Source of the DNA: Capnocytophaga cynodegmi DSM 19736
GTDB lineage: Bacteria > Bacteroidota > Bacteroidia > Flavobacteriales > Flavobacteriaceae
NCBI RefSeq assembly: GCF_000379185.1
Contig: NZ_KB900715.1
Coordinates: 193,197 to 235,235, forward strand
DNA: 42,039 nucleotides
Direction: 5' to 3'
Part shown: positions 23,570 through 33,315 of the stretch, piece after piece
Position numbering within the stretch: the first letter of the stretch is position 1
Layout of the letters: every line of letters begins with the position of its first letter
The notes under the pieces: model-generated
What the model was told of the DNA's origin: nothing
Database searches by the model: none
Seen by the model: only the letters and a program-made list of their open reading frames with translations
Made by a program: the position numbers and the translations under genes

Positions 23570-24661
23570 ATGTACAAAACTCGACATAATTGGACTAAAG
23601 AAGAAATCATCGCTATTTATAAAAAACCTTTAATGGATTTGCTTTATGAAGCTGCCACAATACATCGTCAGTTTCACGATCCAAACGCGGTACAAGTTTC
23701 TACCTTATTATCTATAAAAACGGGAGGATGTTCGGAAGATTGCGGTTATTGCCCTCAGGCAGCTCGCTATCACACAGGCGTTGAATTAGAGGAATTGATG
23801 ACTGTTTCACACGTGAAGGCACAAGCTCTCAGGGCAAAATCATCAGGAGCTTCGAGGGTCTGTATGGGTGCTGCTTGGCGAAACGTAAAAGATGGTCCCG
23901 AATTTGACCAAGTTTTGGAAATGGTTCGAACTATCAACAAATTAGATATGGAAGTTTGTTGTACATTGGGTATGCTAACCGAAAATCAGGCAAAAAGATT
24001 GGCAGAAGCAGGACTTTATGCTTATAACCATAATTTAGATACTTCAGAAGAATACTACAAAGAAGTAATTTCAACACGAGGTTACGAAGACCGATTACAA
24101 ACCATTGAAAACGTACGAAAAACAAACATTACTGTTTGTAGTGGCGGCATCATCGGTATGGGAGAATCTTTAGAAGACCGTGCAGGAATGCTCGTAGCTC
24201 TTTCTACCTTAAATCCACAACCTGAGTCTGTTCCTATAAATGCTTTAGTAGCTGTAGAAGGAACCCCAATGGAAGACCAAAAACCTGTAGAAATCTGGGA
24301 AATGATTCGAATGATTGCCACTGCTCGTATTGTAATGCCTGAAACTCAAGTACGTCTTTCAGCTGGAAGAACCCAAATGAGCCGTGAAGGACAAGCGATG
24401 TGTTTCTTTGCAGGAGCAAATTCTATTTTTGCTGGGGATAAACTACTGACAACTCCCAACCCGAATATTAACGAAGATATGATGATGTTCGAAATGTTGG
24501 GTATGCGTACACAGAAACCTTTTGAAAAACACACACAACCTACAACCACAGAAGCAGAAGATTCCAAATATGTCGCACTAGGTGAAAATCCAAAATGGAC
24601 ACGCCCTGAACATAAAATTGAACGAAACGAAAACAAACGAAAAACAAAAATCAAAGAATAA
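23570..24661 (+). CDS. bioB: Biotin synthase
   Basis: 363-residue radical-SAM enzyme inserting sulfur into dethiobiotin, the last step of biotin synthesis. The radical-SAM cluster ligands are C54, C58 and C61 (GGCSEDCGYCPQ). Ligands of the second [2Fe-2S] cluster are recognisable in RVCMGAAWR, VCCTLGML and VCSGGIIGMGE, with the arginine in VRLSAGR. The C terminus after ~325 is a charged tail (KIERNENKRKTKIKE) slightly longer than in E. coli (346 residues). No other bio genes are nearby, so the pathway is dispersed. A terminator lies ~135 bases downstream. Confidence 0.96.
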   Translation: MYKTRHNWTKEEIIAIYKKPLMDLLYEAATIHRQFHDPNAVQVSTLLSIKTGGCSEDCGYCPQAARYHTGVELEELMTVSHVKAQALRAKSSGASRVCMGAAWRNVKDGPEFDQVLEMVRTINKLDMEVCCTLGMLTENQAKRLAEAGLYAYNHNLDTSEEYYKEVISTRGYEDRLQTIENVRKTNITVCSGGIIGMGESLEDRAGMLVALSTLNPQPESVPINALVAVEGTPMEDQKPVEIWEMIRMIATARIVMPETQVRLSAGRTQMSREGQAMCFFAGANSIFAGDKLLTTPNPNINEDMMMFEMLGMRTQKPFEKHTQPTTTEAEDSKYVALGENPKWTRPEHKIERNENKRKTKIKE

Positions 24662-24794
24662 AAACATTTCGTCAGATTAGTTATAGTTTTATCTCTTTTT
24701 AAAATACAGGGAAATGATTTTCTTGGACATCAACAATAAATCTATTCTTGTGTAATACCAAGTTTATCAATCCAATAAGCAAAAAGGAAACATA

Positions 24795-24829
24795 AAAACA
24801 CGGTTCAATTGCCGTGTTTTACTTTTTTA
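24795..24829 (+). terminator. Intrinsic terminator downstream of bioB
   Basis: A 9-bp stem AAAACACGG / CCGTGTTTT (24795-24803 and 24812-24820) with an 8-base loop is followed by ACTTTTTT. The 133 bases between the bioB stop and this hairpin hold nothing recognisable. Confidence 0.75.
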
Positions 24830-24885
24830 TGTATCAGTACCAATGTATAATAAAATCCTCAAAAAATGTATATTCAACAAATTTG

Positions 24886-24893
24886 TATATTTG
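24886..24893 (+). promoter_or_regulatory. Promoter -7 element of the acyltransferase gene
   Basis: TATATTTG fits TAnnTTTG and lies 23 bases before the ATG. No clear -33 box. Confidence 0.5.
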
Positions 24894-24916
24894 CACCCTC
24901 AAAATTTTAAAAAGGA

Positions 24917-25666
24917 ATGACTTTTCTGAAATACGCCTTTTGGCTCATTTGGAAAATATGGTTTTACGTATTGGTAACAATCATTATACTACTATTGACC
25001 CCAATTTTGTTCGTTTTTACGTTACGAGAAAAATGGTATCCACAATTTTACTGGGTAGCACGAAACCTTTGGGCAAAACCAATTCTTTACGGAATGGGCT
25101 TTTATCCAGAAATATCTAAAAATCAATTTATTAAAAAAAGAGGAAGTTATATCTTGGTTGCAAATCACACCAGTGTAACGGACGTAATGTTGATGTACGT
25201 TTGTAGTAAAAATCCGTTTGTTTTTGTAGGAAAGAAAGAACTTGCACGAACTCCTGTATTTGGTTATTTCTATAAGAGATTTGCCATTTTAGTGGATAGA
25301 TCAAGTGCAGAAAGTAGAAAACAGGTGTATGCTTCTGCTAAAAAAAGACTCAATTCAGGGTTAAGTATTTGCATATTTCCAGAAGGAGGTGTACCGGATG
25401 AGTCTGTTGTGTTAGATAAATTCAAAGATGGAGCCTTCAGCTTAGCTATTGATTTTCAGATTCCTATTATTCCAATGACTTTTTTTGATAATAAAAGACT
25501 GTATCCTTTTCGTTTTTTTGCTGGAAGTCCAGGTAAGATGCGAGTAAAAATACATCCATTTGTTCCTACACAAGGGCTTACCTTTAACGACAAAAATTCT
25601 TTAAAAGAAAAAGTCAGAAACATAATACTTCAAGAATTGGAAGCAGATGCAAAATCAACTCAATAA
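24917..25666 (+). CDS. plsC: 1-acyl-sn-glycerol-3-phosphate acyltransferase-like protein (PlsC family)
   Basis: 249 residues. An N-terminal membrane anchor (residues ~8-35) is followed by the acyltransferase domain with NHTSVTD (H84 and D89, the HX4D catalytic motif) and IFPEGG (153-157). It adds an acyl chain to lysophosphatidic acid at the cytosolic face of the inner membrane to give phosphatidic acid. A second, OlsA-like acyltransferase is present in the OlsF protein 2 kb away, so exact substrate division is not provable. The stop is 6 bases from the convergent DoxX-like gene. Confidence 0.88.
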   Translation: MTFLKYAFWLIWKIWFYVLVTIIILLLTPILFVFTLREKWYPQFYWVARNLWAKPILYGMGFYPEISKNQFIKKRGSYILVANHTSVTDVMLMYVCSKNPFVFVGKKELARTPVFGYFYKRFAILVDRSSAESRKQVYASAKKRLNSGLSICIFPEGGVPDESVVLDKFKDGAFSLAIDFQIPIIPMTFFDNKRLYPFRFFAGSPGKMRVKIHPFVPTQGLTFNDKNSLKEKVRNIILQELEADAKSTQ

Positions 25667-25672
25667 ACCTTT

Positions 25673-26050
25673 TTAACACACAAGAAGTCCTATTAAACAG
25701 ATAATAAAGTAAATAGCAATTCCTCTGGCTCCTTCATAGTCTTTTGCTAAACGTTGTCCAAACAAAAAACAAAGCAAAGTAGAAGAAGCGATAACAAGCC
25801 CATAGAAGCCATAGAAAACAGCTCCTAAACTGAAAATTTCAAAAATCCCAACCAAAAAGAAAATTGTAGAAATCACTTCTGCAGCAATAACAAAAATCAA
25901 GATTATAGCGATATATTTCTCCAAAAAAGTATCTGAAAGATAATCTCTATAATAAATTACTGATTTTCTGAAATCTACAATCTTCTCAAAAGCACTATAT
26001 CCAAATGTTATAATCAGAAATAGAAATACAAAAACCAAAGCAAAATCCAT
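25673..26050 (-). CDS. Small four-helix membrane protein, DoxX-like
   Basis: 125 residues with four predicted transmembrane helices (about 3-20, 45-68, 72-95 and 105-124) and a short charged loop YYRDYLSDTF after helix one. This is the topology and loop placement of DoxX/MauE-type proteins; the family match is moderate. It starts 10 bases after the stop of the DNA polymerase delta-prime gene, on the same strand, so the two are probably cotranscribed. That pairing gives no obvious functional clue. No redox cysteine pair is visible. Confidence 0.7.
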   Translation of the reverse strand: MDFALVFVFLFLIITFGYSAFEKIVDFRKSVIYYRDYLSDTFLEKYIAIILIFVIAAEVISTIFFLVGIFEIFSLGAVFYGFYGLVIASSTLLCFLFGQRLAKDYEGARGIAIYFIICLIGLLVC

Positions 26051-26060
26051 AAAAATTGAA

Positions 26061-27182
26061 CTATTTTGTATGTAAAAGTCGTGTTAATTTTATTGATAAA
26101 TCGGTAAAGATAATTTTCGCATTTCCATTACGTTCAACGTGAAAGAGAGCTTCTTCCAACTGTTGATGAATTTGTTGAATATTATTTCCGTGTACGAAAG
26201 GAGCAAATTTTTCTAATTTAAAAGACGAATCTTTAAAGTCAGAATACACCAAACTCGCTGAATTATAGTTCATCAATAGTGCCTGACGAAAAACTTCAAT
26301 GCAGTATAACAAGAATTGTTTTTGAGTTTCCCGCCCTGATGTCGCAATTTCTTCACTCCATTGCAAAAGTCCGTGAATAGAGGATTTATTTCCTTTGGCT
26401 CTGTAAGCAGAACGAACCCAAGTGATAAACCATTTTTCAAAGATATTCTCCTCATCAGTATTTTCCAAAAAGCTCAATGCTTTGTTGAAGTTTCCTTGAG
26501 CTCTCACAGCTAATTTAACAGCTTCATTTTCAGCGACACCTCTTTTTACAAGTCCTTCTTTGATTGCTTTTTCACTTAGTGGAGGAAACCGCAAAATCTG
26601 GCAACGCGACCGAATGGTATCCAAAATCGAAGATTCGTCTTCTGTAACTAAAAGAAAAATAGTTCGTTGAGGCGGTTCTTCCAATAGTTTCAGCAATTTA
26701 TTAGCAGATTCAGTATTCATTTTTTCTGCCATCCAAATAACCATTACTTTGTATCCGCCCTCGAAAGCTTTTAATGACAATTTTGAAGTAATGTCTTTGG
26801 CTTCGTTAACACCAATATTGCCCTGTTTGTTTTCAATTCCCAATTGTTGATACCAATCGAAAAGACTTCCGTATGGTTTCTCTTTTATAAACTTTCTCCA
26901 TTCATCTAAGAATAAAGCACTTATAGGGTCTTTTTTAACTTTTGTAGTAATTGCTGTAGGGAAAACAAAATGTAAATCGGGGTGAGATAAGTTATTGCAT
27001 TTCAACAGACAAGAACCTTCTTCTTTACATAGAATATGAGATGCATACGCAATAGCCATTGGCAAAGTACCACTACCTTCATTCCCTACAAAAAGCTGTG
27101 CGTGCGGAATTCGTTGAGCTTCCACACTATCTTTCAGGTATTTTTTGATAGAATCGTATCCAAGAATATCATCAAACATCAT
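26061..27182 (-). CDS. holB: DNA polymerase III subunit delta'
   Basis: 373-residue clamp-loader subunit that helps open and load the sliding clamp at replication forks. The AAA+ domain (about 1-220) has GNEGSGT in place of a true Walker A (no GKT), as expected for the non-ATPase delta-prime subunit. Also present are the cysteine-rich zinc-site region CKEEGSCLLKC, the sensor region LLKLLEEPP, and the arginine-finger motif SRCQ. The start chosen is the ATG at 27180-27182 (MMFDDILG), which matches relatives. A longer reading frame to 27248 would contain a promoter -7 box (TACCTTTG, 27207-27214). The DoxX-like gene follows 10 bases downstream. Confidence 0.92.
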   Translation of the reverse strand: MMFDDILGYDSIKKYLKDSVEAQRIPHAQLFVGNEGSGTLPMAIAYASHILCKEEGSCLLKCNNLSHPDLHFVFPTAITTKVKKDPISALFLDEWRKFIKEKPYGSLFDWYQQLGIENKQGNIGVNEAKDITSKLSLKAFEGGYKVMVIWMAEKMNTESANKLLKLLEEPPQRTIFLLVTEDESSILDTIRSRCQILRFPPLSEKAIKEGLVKRGVAENEAVKLAVRAQGNFNKALSFLENTDEENIFEKWFITWVRSAYRAKGNKSSIHGLLQWSEEIATSGRETQKQFLLYCIEVFRQALLMNYNSASLVYSDFKDSSFKLEKFAPFVHGNNIQQIHQQLEEALFHVERNGNAKIIFTDLSIKLTRLLHTK

Positions 27183-27206
27183 AAAATTTCTGCTTAAATC
27201 AAGCCT

Positions 27207-27214
27207 CAAAGGTA
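27207..27214 (-). promoter_or_regulatory. Promoter -7 element of holB
   Basis: TACCTTTG on the minus strand, 24 bases upstream of the chosen ATG. This supports the shorter protein start. Confidence 0.5.
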
Positions 27215-27294
27215 AGAATAATAGACGAGAAGATAAAATTTCCTTCAAACTGACCTATCTGCAAACGAAAATTAAGAATAAAAGTGTATATTTT

Positions 27295-27326
27295 TTTGAC
27301 GTTATGTTAGAAATTAGCTACATTTG
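27295..27326 (+). promoter_or_regulatory. Promoter of kbl
   Basis: TTTG (27295-27298), a 20-base spacer, then TACATTTG (27319-27326), 35 bases before the ATG at 27362. Confidence 0.7.
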
Positions 27327-27361
27327 TGCTCTCAAAGACAATCAAAATTAAATTTGGTGCT

Positions 27362-28555
27362 ATGTACGGAAAAATAAAACAACATCTCCAAGCTGAATTA
27401 GAAGCTATTAAAGAAGCAGGACTTTACAAAAAGGAACGAATTATAACCTCAAAACAAGGAGCTGAAATTAAAATTTCTTCTGGTGAAGAGGTAATAAATT
27501 TTTGTGCAAATAACTACTTGGGGCTTTCTGCTCATCCTGAAGTAATTCAGGCAGCAAAGGATACGCTCGATACACACGGATTTGGTATGTCTTCAGTTCG
27601 TTTTATCTGTGGAACTCAGGACATTCACAAAGAATTAGAGAAAAAAATTGCTGACTTTTACGGAACGGAAGACACAATACTCTATGCAGCAGCTTTTGAT
27701 GCGAACGGAGGTGTTTTTGAACCTCTATTCACCGATGAAGACGCCATAATCTCCGATTCATTAAATCACGCTTCAATCATTGATGGAGTTCGTTTGTGTA
27801 AAGCAAAACGTTTTCGTTACGAAAATAGTAATATGGCAGATTTAGAAGCCAAATTAAAAGAAGTCGATGCCGCTGGAGCTCGTTTCAAAATAATTGTTAC
27901 AGACGGTGTATTTTCAATGGACGGATTGGTTGCTCCGCTGGATAAAATCTGTGATTTAGCAGAAAAATACGATGCTATGGTAATGGTTGATGAATGCCAC
28001 GCAGCAGGATTTATCGGGGCTACAGGAAAAGGAACTCTTGAGGCTAAAAAAGTAATGGGGCGTGTTGATATTGTCACAGGTACTTTAGGAAAAGCTCTCG
28101 GGGGAGCAATGGGAGGCTACACAACAGGAAAGAAAGAAATCATTGAAATGTTACGCCAAAGGTCTCGTCCATATTTGTTTTCGAACTCGCTGGCTCCTGC
28201 AATTGTTGGTGCTTCAATAAAGGTATTTGACTTAATATCAAAGGATACTTCGCTTCGTGATAAGTTAGAAAAGAATGCTGAGTATTTCAAAAAAGGTATG
28301 AAAGCAGCTGGTTTTGACATCATTGAAGGAGATAGTGCTATTGTTCCAGTAATGCTTTACGACGCAAAGGTTTCACAAGTAATGGCTGACAAACTTCTTG
28401 AAAAAGGAATCTATGTTATAGGCTTCTTCTACCCTGTTGTTCCTAAAGGAAAAGCTCGTATTCGTGTTCAGTTGTCAGCAGCACACTCTAAAGAACACTT
28501 AGACAAGGCAATACAAGCTTTTACAGAAGTCGGCAAGGAATTGGGCGTTATATAA
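27362..28555 (+). CDS. kbl: Glycine C-acetyltransferase (2-amino-3-ketobutyrate CoA ligase)
   Basis: 397-residue PLP enzyme of the alpha-oxoamine synthase family that splits 2-amino-3-ketobutyrate with CoA into glycine and acetyl-CoA in threonine breakdown. Strong matches to E. coli Kbl run along the whole length: [46 protein letters not shown]-type sequence, and [10 protein letters not shown] with the PLP lysine. The end [18 protein letters not shown] and near-equal length (398 in E. coli) make Kbl more likely than the sulfonolipid (capnine-type) synthases of the same fold. The ATG at 27362 (MYGKIKQHL) is chosen over an in-frame GTG at 27326, because the latter overlaps the promoter. No threonine dehydrogenase gene is nearby. 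Confidence 0.93.
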   Translation: MYGKIKQHLQAELEAIKEAGLYKKERIITSKQGAEIKISSGEEVINFCANNYLGLSAHPEVIQAAKDTLDTHGFGMSSVRFICGTQDIHKELEKKIADFYGTEDTILYAAAFDANGGVFEPLFTDEDAIISDSLNHASIIDGVRLCKAKRFRYENSNMADLEAKLKEVDAAGARFKIIVTDGVFSMDGLVAPLDKICDLAEKYDAMVMVDECHAAGFIGATGKGTLEAKKVMGRVDIVTGTLGKALGGAMGGYTTGKKEIIEMLRQRSRPYLFSNSLAPAIVGASIKVFDLISKDTSLRDKLEKNAEYFKKGMKAAGFDIIEGDSAIVPVMLYDAKVSQVMADKLLEKGIYVIGFFYPVVPKGKARIRVQLSAAHSKEHLDKAIQAFTEVGKELGVI

Positions 28556-28589
28556 GTGTAGTTAAAAAAGTAAAAAAAAAGAAAGGGAA

Positions 28590-28622
28590 TTTGTGAATAT
28601 ATCAAAATAATATTTATATTTG
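28590..28622 (+). promoter_or_regulatory. Promoter of the OmpA-family gene
   Basis: TTTG (28590-28593), a 21-base spacer, then TATATTTG (28615-28622), 40 bases before the ATG. Confidence 0.7.
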
Positions 28623-28662
28623 TCCCAAAAATAAAGTAGTAATCAAAAATTCATTTTTAAGT

Positions 28663-30030
28663 ATGAAGAAAATCAAAGTAACTTTTATTGCTTTGGCTTC
28701 GGCTCTTACAGTTGGAGCTTATGCACAAGATGCAAATAATCCTTGGAAAATAGGGTTTGGAGTTAACTCTGTTGACGTCCGCACGCCAAGTGATGAATTT
28801 GGAGAGTTTATGAAAGATTGGGGAGGACCTAGTGATTTAAACATCCTTCCAGCTGTTTCTCGCCTTTCTGTAGGTCGATACATCGGAAGCGGCTTCTCTG
28901 CTGAGCTTTCAGGATCATTAAACAAAATTGAAAAAGGCTATGGGTACGTTAAAGATGCACCTAAAGTAGACCAATCTTTTTGGGGAGTTGACTTGAGAGC
29001 TAAATATCACTTGAACTCTCTTTGGACAGGTGCAAGATGGTTTGATCCATACCTACAATTAGGTGGAGGATATGCAGCTATTGAAGACGAAGGAAAATTC
29101 AGAGCCTTAGGAGGTGGAGGATTGAACTTCTGGTTTACAGAAAATATCGGTTTGAACTTACAAACTGCGTTTAATTCTACTTTCCAAAAAGATCAGAAAA
29201 ACCACGATTTCTTCCAACATTCAGTGGGTGTAGCTATCAAATTTGGTGGTAAAGACACTGACGGAGACGGAGTTTTCGATAAAGACGATGAGTGCCCAGA
29301 AGTAGCTGGTCTAAAAGAATTCAACGGATGTCCTGATACAGACGGAGACGGAATCGCTGATAAAAATGATGCTTGTCCTGAAGAGGCTGGTTTGAAAGAA
29401 TTCAACGGATGTCCTGACACAGATGGAGACGGAATCGCTGATAAAGATGACGCTTGCCCTGAAGTAGCTGGTCCTAGAGAACTTAACGGATGTCCTGACA
29501 CAGACGGAGATGGCGTTGCTGATAAAGATGACAAATGTCCTGAAGTAGCTGGTCCAAAAGAAAATGCAGGTTGTCCTTGGCCAGATACAGACAAAGATGG
29601 TGTTCTTGACAAAGATGATGAGTGCCCTGAGGTAGCTGGTCCAGCTTCTAACAAAGGTTGTCCAGAAGTTACTGAAGAAGTTCAAAAAACTTTGAATGAG
29701 TACGCTAAAACTATCTTATTCGACACTGGTAAAGCTACAATCAAACCTCAATCAGCTGCAGTATTAGAGCAAATCGTTAGCGTGTTAAATCAGTATCCTA
29801 ACTCTAAATTTACTATCGAAGGACACACCGATAGCACAGGAAACAAAGCTAAAAATCTTACACTTTCACAAGAAAGAGCTGATGCTGTAAGACTTTACTT
29901 GGTTCAAAGAGGAGTTTCTGACACTCGTTTGTCTGCAAAAGGATACGGAGTTGAGAAACCAATCGCTTCTAACAAAAATGCAAAGGGGAGAGCTTTGAAT
30001 CGTCGCGTTGAGATTAACTTAGTAAAATAA
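28663..30030 (+). CDS. OmpA-family outer-membrane protein with thrombospondin type-3 repeats
   Basis: 455 residues. Signal peptide 1-21 (LTVGAYAQ), an N-terminal eight-stranded barrel (~25-200), then five calcium-binding TSP3 repeats (~203-342), each of the form DTDGDGxxDKxDxCPExAGxxxxNGCP. The C-terminal OmpA peptidoglycan-binding domain (~350-455) has [23 protein letters not shown] and [10 protein letters not shown]. It tethers the outer membrane to the cell wall and is probably abundant. The third to fifth repeats differ slightly; the fourth is followed by a WP insertion and the fifth has DTDKDG. The repeats are also similar at DNA level, so copy number may vary between strains. It has its own promoter and terminator. 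Confidence 0.95.
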   Translation: MKKIKVTFIALASALTVGAYAQDANNPWKIGFGVNSVDVRTPSDEFGEFMKDWGGPSDLNILPAVSRLSVGRYIGSGFSAELSGSLNKIEKGYGYVKDAPKVDQSFWGVDLRAKYHLNSLWTGARWFDPYLQLGGGYAAIEDEGKFRALGGGGLNFWFTENIGLNLQTAFNSTFQKDQKNHDFFQHSVGVAIKFGGKDTDGDGVFDKDDECPEVAGLKEFNGCPDTDGDGIADKNDACPEEAGLKEFNGCPDTDGDGIADKDDACPEVAGPRELNGCPDTDGDGVADKDDKCPEVAGPKENAGCPWPDTDKDGVLDKDDECPEVAGPASNKGCPEVTEEVQKTLNEYAKTILFDTGKATIKPQSAAVLEQIVSVLNQYPNSKFTIEGHTDSTGNKAKNLTLSQERADAVRLYLVQRGVSDTRLSAKGYGVEKPIASNKNAKGRALNRRVEINLVK

Positions 30031-30066
30031 TCTCATAGAGATACGTAAAAGAACTATACCAAATAC

Positions 30067-30104
30067 AAAGAGGTTACCATAATGGTAGCCTCTTTTGTTT
30101 TTTA
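30067..30104 (+). terminator. Intrinsic terminator of the OmpA-family gene
   Basis: A 12-bp stem AAAGAGGTTACC / GGTAGCCTCTTT (30067-30078 and 30084-30095, one wobble pair) with a 5-base loop is followed by TGTTTTTT. Confidence 0.85.
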
Positions 30105-30240
30105 TAATCATTAAAATAAAACATTTAGCGTTTTTTTAACTTTCGGATAATTAAAAAACAAATAACTAGTAATCAATACGTTATTTTACTTCACATACAA
30201 ATACAACACTCCATATATTTCCAAATATAAACACCTAGAA

Positions 30241-30271
30241 TTGGTTTACAAAACAAAAATCCATAAATTTG
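30241..30271 (+). promoter_or_regulatory. Promoter of the TPR/barrel operon
   Basis: TTG (30241-30243), a 20-base spacer, then TAAATTTG (30264-30271), 20 bases before the ATG. The ~135 bases between the preceding terminator and this promoter are AT-rich and hold nothing recognisable. Confidence 0.6.
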
Positions 30272-30291
30272 GGCGTTAAAAACATTTCTTT

Positions 30292-33200
30292 ATGAAACAA
30301 AAAATTTATTCAATCTCTTTTTTCTTGTTTTTTGTTCAAATTTTATTGGGACAAGAAACAGAAGTGTACACCAACCCTTCGGTTAATTTTGAGAAGGCTA
30401 TGTCTTTGTATAATCGGAAAATGTACAAACCCGCACAGCATTTATTTAGAACTGAACAAACTACATCACTTGATCAGGAAAAGCGAATAAAATCTCAGTA
30501 TTATGTTGCTTCGATTGCAGCTATTTTGGGTGAGACAGGGGCAGATGTTCTGATGAAAAAGTTTATTGAGGAACATCCAGAATCTCCGCTAAGTACAGGA
30601 GCTTTTATGCGAATGGCGGACTATTATTTTCAGAAAGGAAATTATAAAGAGGCTTTAACTTGGTATAAGCAAGTGAACGATGCTAGTGTAAGTAGAGAGG
30701 AAAGGACTAAGTTCTATTTTCAAAAAGGATATTCATTGTTTACCACAGGCAATAGAAAGGAATCTGAAAAGTATTTGAATTTAGTTAAAAATACAAAAGA
30801 ATACGGGGCAGACGCAAATTATTATTTGGGTTACATCGCCTACGATTCAGATGATTATAAAAAAGCAGAAAGTTATTTCGAAAAGGTGCAAGGAGAGGAA
30901 AGTCTTGATAAGAATGTTTCTTATTTTCAAGCCAATATGAAGTTTAAGCAAGGGCTTTTTGAAGAAGCTATACGCGAAGGACTTAAACAAAAAGACAAAA
31001 ACAAAAACGCTCAAGAACTTTCGGAACTCAATAAAATCATAGGAGAGAGCTACTTTAATTTAGGAAAATACAACCAAGCCATTCCTTATTTAAAAGAATA
31101 TAAAGGAAAAAGAGGGAAGTTCTCAAACACAGATTTTTACTATTTAGGATATGCCTATTATAAAAACAAGGATTACACAAATGCCATTGAGCAATTCAAT
31201 CAAATTATAAGCGGAAATGATGCAGTAGCACAAAATGCATACTATCACTTGGCTGAATGTTACCTAAATACAGGACAAAAACAACAAGCTTTAAACGCTT
31301 TCCGTAATGCATATCAGATGAATTTTGATACTCAAATAAAAAAAGATGCACATCTGAACTATGCTCGTCTAAGTTACGAAATTGGTAATCCTTACGAAAG
31401 TGTTCCAGCCGTGTTACTTTCCTATTCAAAAGCGTATCCTAACGACAAAAAGGAAGAAATACAATCGTTATTAATTGATTCCTACATCTCTTCAGGAAAT
31501 TATCAAGCAGCTATCAATCTGTTAGAAAAATCAACTGATCCCAAAGACCAAGAAGTCTACAGAAAAGTATCTTTTTACAGAGGGTTGGAGCTTTTTAATG
31601 AAATCCAATATGAAGAAGCACTTAAATATTTACAAAAATCAACTGAAAGTTCAGATGCAACTATTTCAGTAAGAGCTTTGTATTGGCTGGGAGAAACTTC
31701 ATATCTATTGAAAGATTTTCAAAATGCTAAAAAGTATTATACACAATTTTTAAACAAGCCAAATTCTTCAAAAACAAGCGAATATAAGAATATTTACTAT
31801 AACTTGGCATATGCTGACTTCAATTTGAAAGAATACAAAACTGCTATTGAAAATTTTGAGAGATATTTGAAAGAAAATCCAAAATCAAATGCTTGGACAA
31901 ACGACGCTTTGTTGCGTTTGGCTGATTCTTACTTTGTTGAAGGCAAATATTGGCCAGCGATGGAAAGGTATAACAAGCTCATAGCCAGCAATACAGCAGA
32001 CGAGGATTACGCAGCCTATCAGAAAGCTATAAGTTATGGATTTGTTGATAGGTCTTCCAAAAAGATAGATGAATTAGAGAAATTTATTAAAAAATATAGA
32101 AATTCAAATCTTCGTCCTAATGCGTTATTTGAGTTAGGGAATACGTACGTTTCAGAAGGAAATACAGCCAAAGGAGTAGAATATTACAAACAAATACAAA
32201 CAGAATACAAAGGAAATAATTTTGTGCCTCGTGCAATGTTGCGTGAAGGATTGGTTTACTACAATAAAAACCAGAATCAGAACGCTTTACAAGTTTTCAA
32301 AACCATCGCCAGAGATTATCCAAAAACAAATGAGTCTGCACAGGCAGTAGCTACCGCCAAACTTATTTATATCGATATGGGTAAAGTTAGTGAATATGCC
32401 TCTTGGGCGAAAGGTCTTGGTTATGTGGAAGTTTCTGATTTAGAATTAGAAAGTGCCACTTATGAAGCAGCAGAACGCCAGTACATTCAACAAAATGAAA
32501 AAGAGGCAATTCAAGGTTTTGAGAAATACATCAAAGAGTTTCCTAACGGAATGCGTCATACCAATGCACAATTCTACTTGGCTCAATTGTATTACGCTTC
32601 AAATCAGAAATCTAAAGCAGTTTCATTATACGAAAATGTTATAAAAAGTGGAGTTAATGAATTTATAGAACAGTCATTAACAAAGCTTACACAAATTCTG
32701 TTAGATGCAGGAAGTTATTTAAAAGCAAAACCTTATCTGGAAGAATTGGAAAAAACTGCTGTGATTGCTCAAAATAAAGTATATGCACAATCCAATTTAA
32801 TGCGAGTTTGTTATAACGAGAAGTTGTACGATAAGGCAATCGAATACGCCAGTAAAGTTCTGAAAGATAAAACAATAGACTCCAGAATCAAGAGTGATGC
32901 CTACAACGTTCTGGCTCGTTCGCACATTCAGTTAGGAAATGAGTTGGAAGCAAGAAAAGCTTATCAGGAAGTGGCAAAAACAGCCACAGGAAGTTTGGCT
33001 GCCGAGGCGATGTACTACGATGCATACTTCAAACATAAAGACGGAAAATTTAAAGAATCAAACGAGGTTATTCAAAAATTAGCAAAAGATTATGGTGGTT
33101 ATAAGGAGTTTGCAGCCAAAGGGTTAGTAGTAATGGCGAAAAATTTCTATGGTTTGAAAGATTCATACCAAGCAACCTATATACTTGAAAGCGTGATTAA

Positions 33201-33300
33201 TAACTTTAAAGATTATCCTGATGTAGTTAGCGATGCTAAAAAAGAACTGGAAATAGTAAAAGCTGAAGCTGCAAAAAGTAATTCTTCGGTTAAGATGTAG
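30292..33300 (+). CDS. Large secreted tetratricopeptide-repeat protein
   Basis: 1002 residues. A signal peptide of ~20 residues (FVQILLGQ) is followed by about 25 TPR or Sel1-like helical repeats over nearly the entire length. Examples are YYLGYIAYDSDDYKKAESYF, YYLGYAYYKNKDYTNAIEQF and YYNLAYADFNLKEYKTAIEN. It should form a long protein-binding superhelix in the periplasm or attached to the outer membrane. The next gene, an outer-membrane barrel, starts 15 bases after its stop, so the two are one operon. TPR proteins paired with barrels often act in outer-membrane assembly or export, but no specific partner is named by the sequence. The family is conserved in flavobacteria and its function is unknown to me. 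Confidence 0.88.
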   Translation: MKQKIYSISFFLFFVQILLGQETEVYTNPSVNFEKAMSLYNRKMYKPAQHLFRTEQTTSLDQEKRIKSQYYVASIAAILGETGADVLMKKFIEEHPESPLSTGAFMRMADYYFQKGNYKEALTWYKQVNDASVSREERTKFYFQKGYSLFTTGNRKESEKYLNLVKNTKEYGADANYYLGYIAYDSDDYKKAESYFEKVQGEESLDKNVSYFQANMKFKQGLFEEAIREGLKQKDKNKNAQELSELNKIIGESYFNLGKYNQAIPYLKEYKGKRGKFSNTDFYYLGYAYYKNKDYTNAIEQFNQIISGNDAVAQNAYYHLAECYLNTGQKQQALNAFRNAYQMNFDTQIKKDAHLNYARLSYEIGNPYESVPAVLLSYSKAYPNDKKEEIQSLLIDSYISSGNYQAAINLLEKSTDPKDQEVYRKVSFYRGLELFNEIQYEEALKYLQKSTESSDATISVRALYWLGETSYLLKDFQNAKKYYTQFLNKPNSSKTSEYKNIYYNLAYADFNLKEYKTAIENFERYLKENPKSNAWTNDALLRLADSYFVEGKYWPAMERYNKLIASNTADEDYAAYQKAISYGFVDRSSKKIDELEKFIKKYRNSNLRPNALFELGNTYVSEGNTAKGVEYYKQIQTEYKGNNFVPRAMLREGLVYYNKNQNQNALQVFKTIARDYPKTNESAQAVATAKLIYIDMGKVSEYASWAKGLGYVEVSDLELESATYEAAERQYIQQNEKEAIQGFEKYIKEFPNGMRHTNAQFYLAQLYYASNQKSKAVSLYENVIKSGVNEFIEQSLTKLTQILLDAGSYLKAKPYLEELEKTAVIAQNKVYAQSNLMRVCYNEKLYDKAIEYASKVLKDKTIDSRIKSDAYNVLARSHIQLGNELEARKAYQEVAKTATGSLAAEAMYYDAYFKHKDGKFKESNEVIQKLAKDYGGYKEFAAKGLVVMAKNFYGLKDSYQATYILESVINNFKDYPDVVSDAKKELEIVKAEAAKSNSSVKM

Positions 33301-33315
33301 TTTATAAATAAAAAA

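Noticed and set aside
27362-28555. Capnine-type (sulfonolipid) synthase instead of Kbl
   Set aside because: The organism may make capnine, but this protein matches glycine C-acetyltransferase along its full length, including KGKARIRVQ near the end.
29250-29660. CRISPR-like direct repeats
   Set aside because: The repeats are in frame, about 81 bp apart, and encode TSP3 units.
29193-29685. Long minus-strand frames opposite the OmpA-family gene
   Set aside because: They mirror the repeated TSP3 coding sequence on the opposite strand; the amino-acid repeats are by-products.
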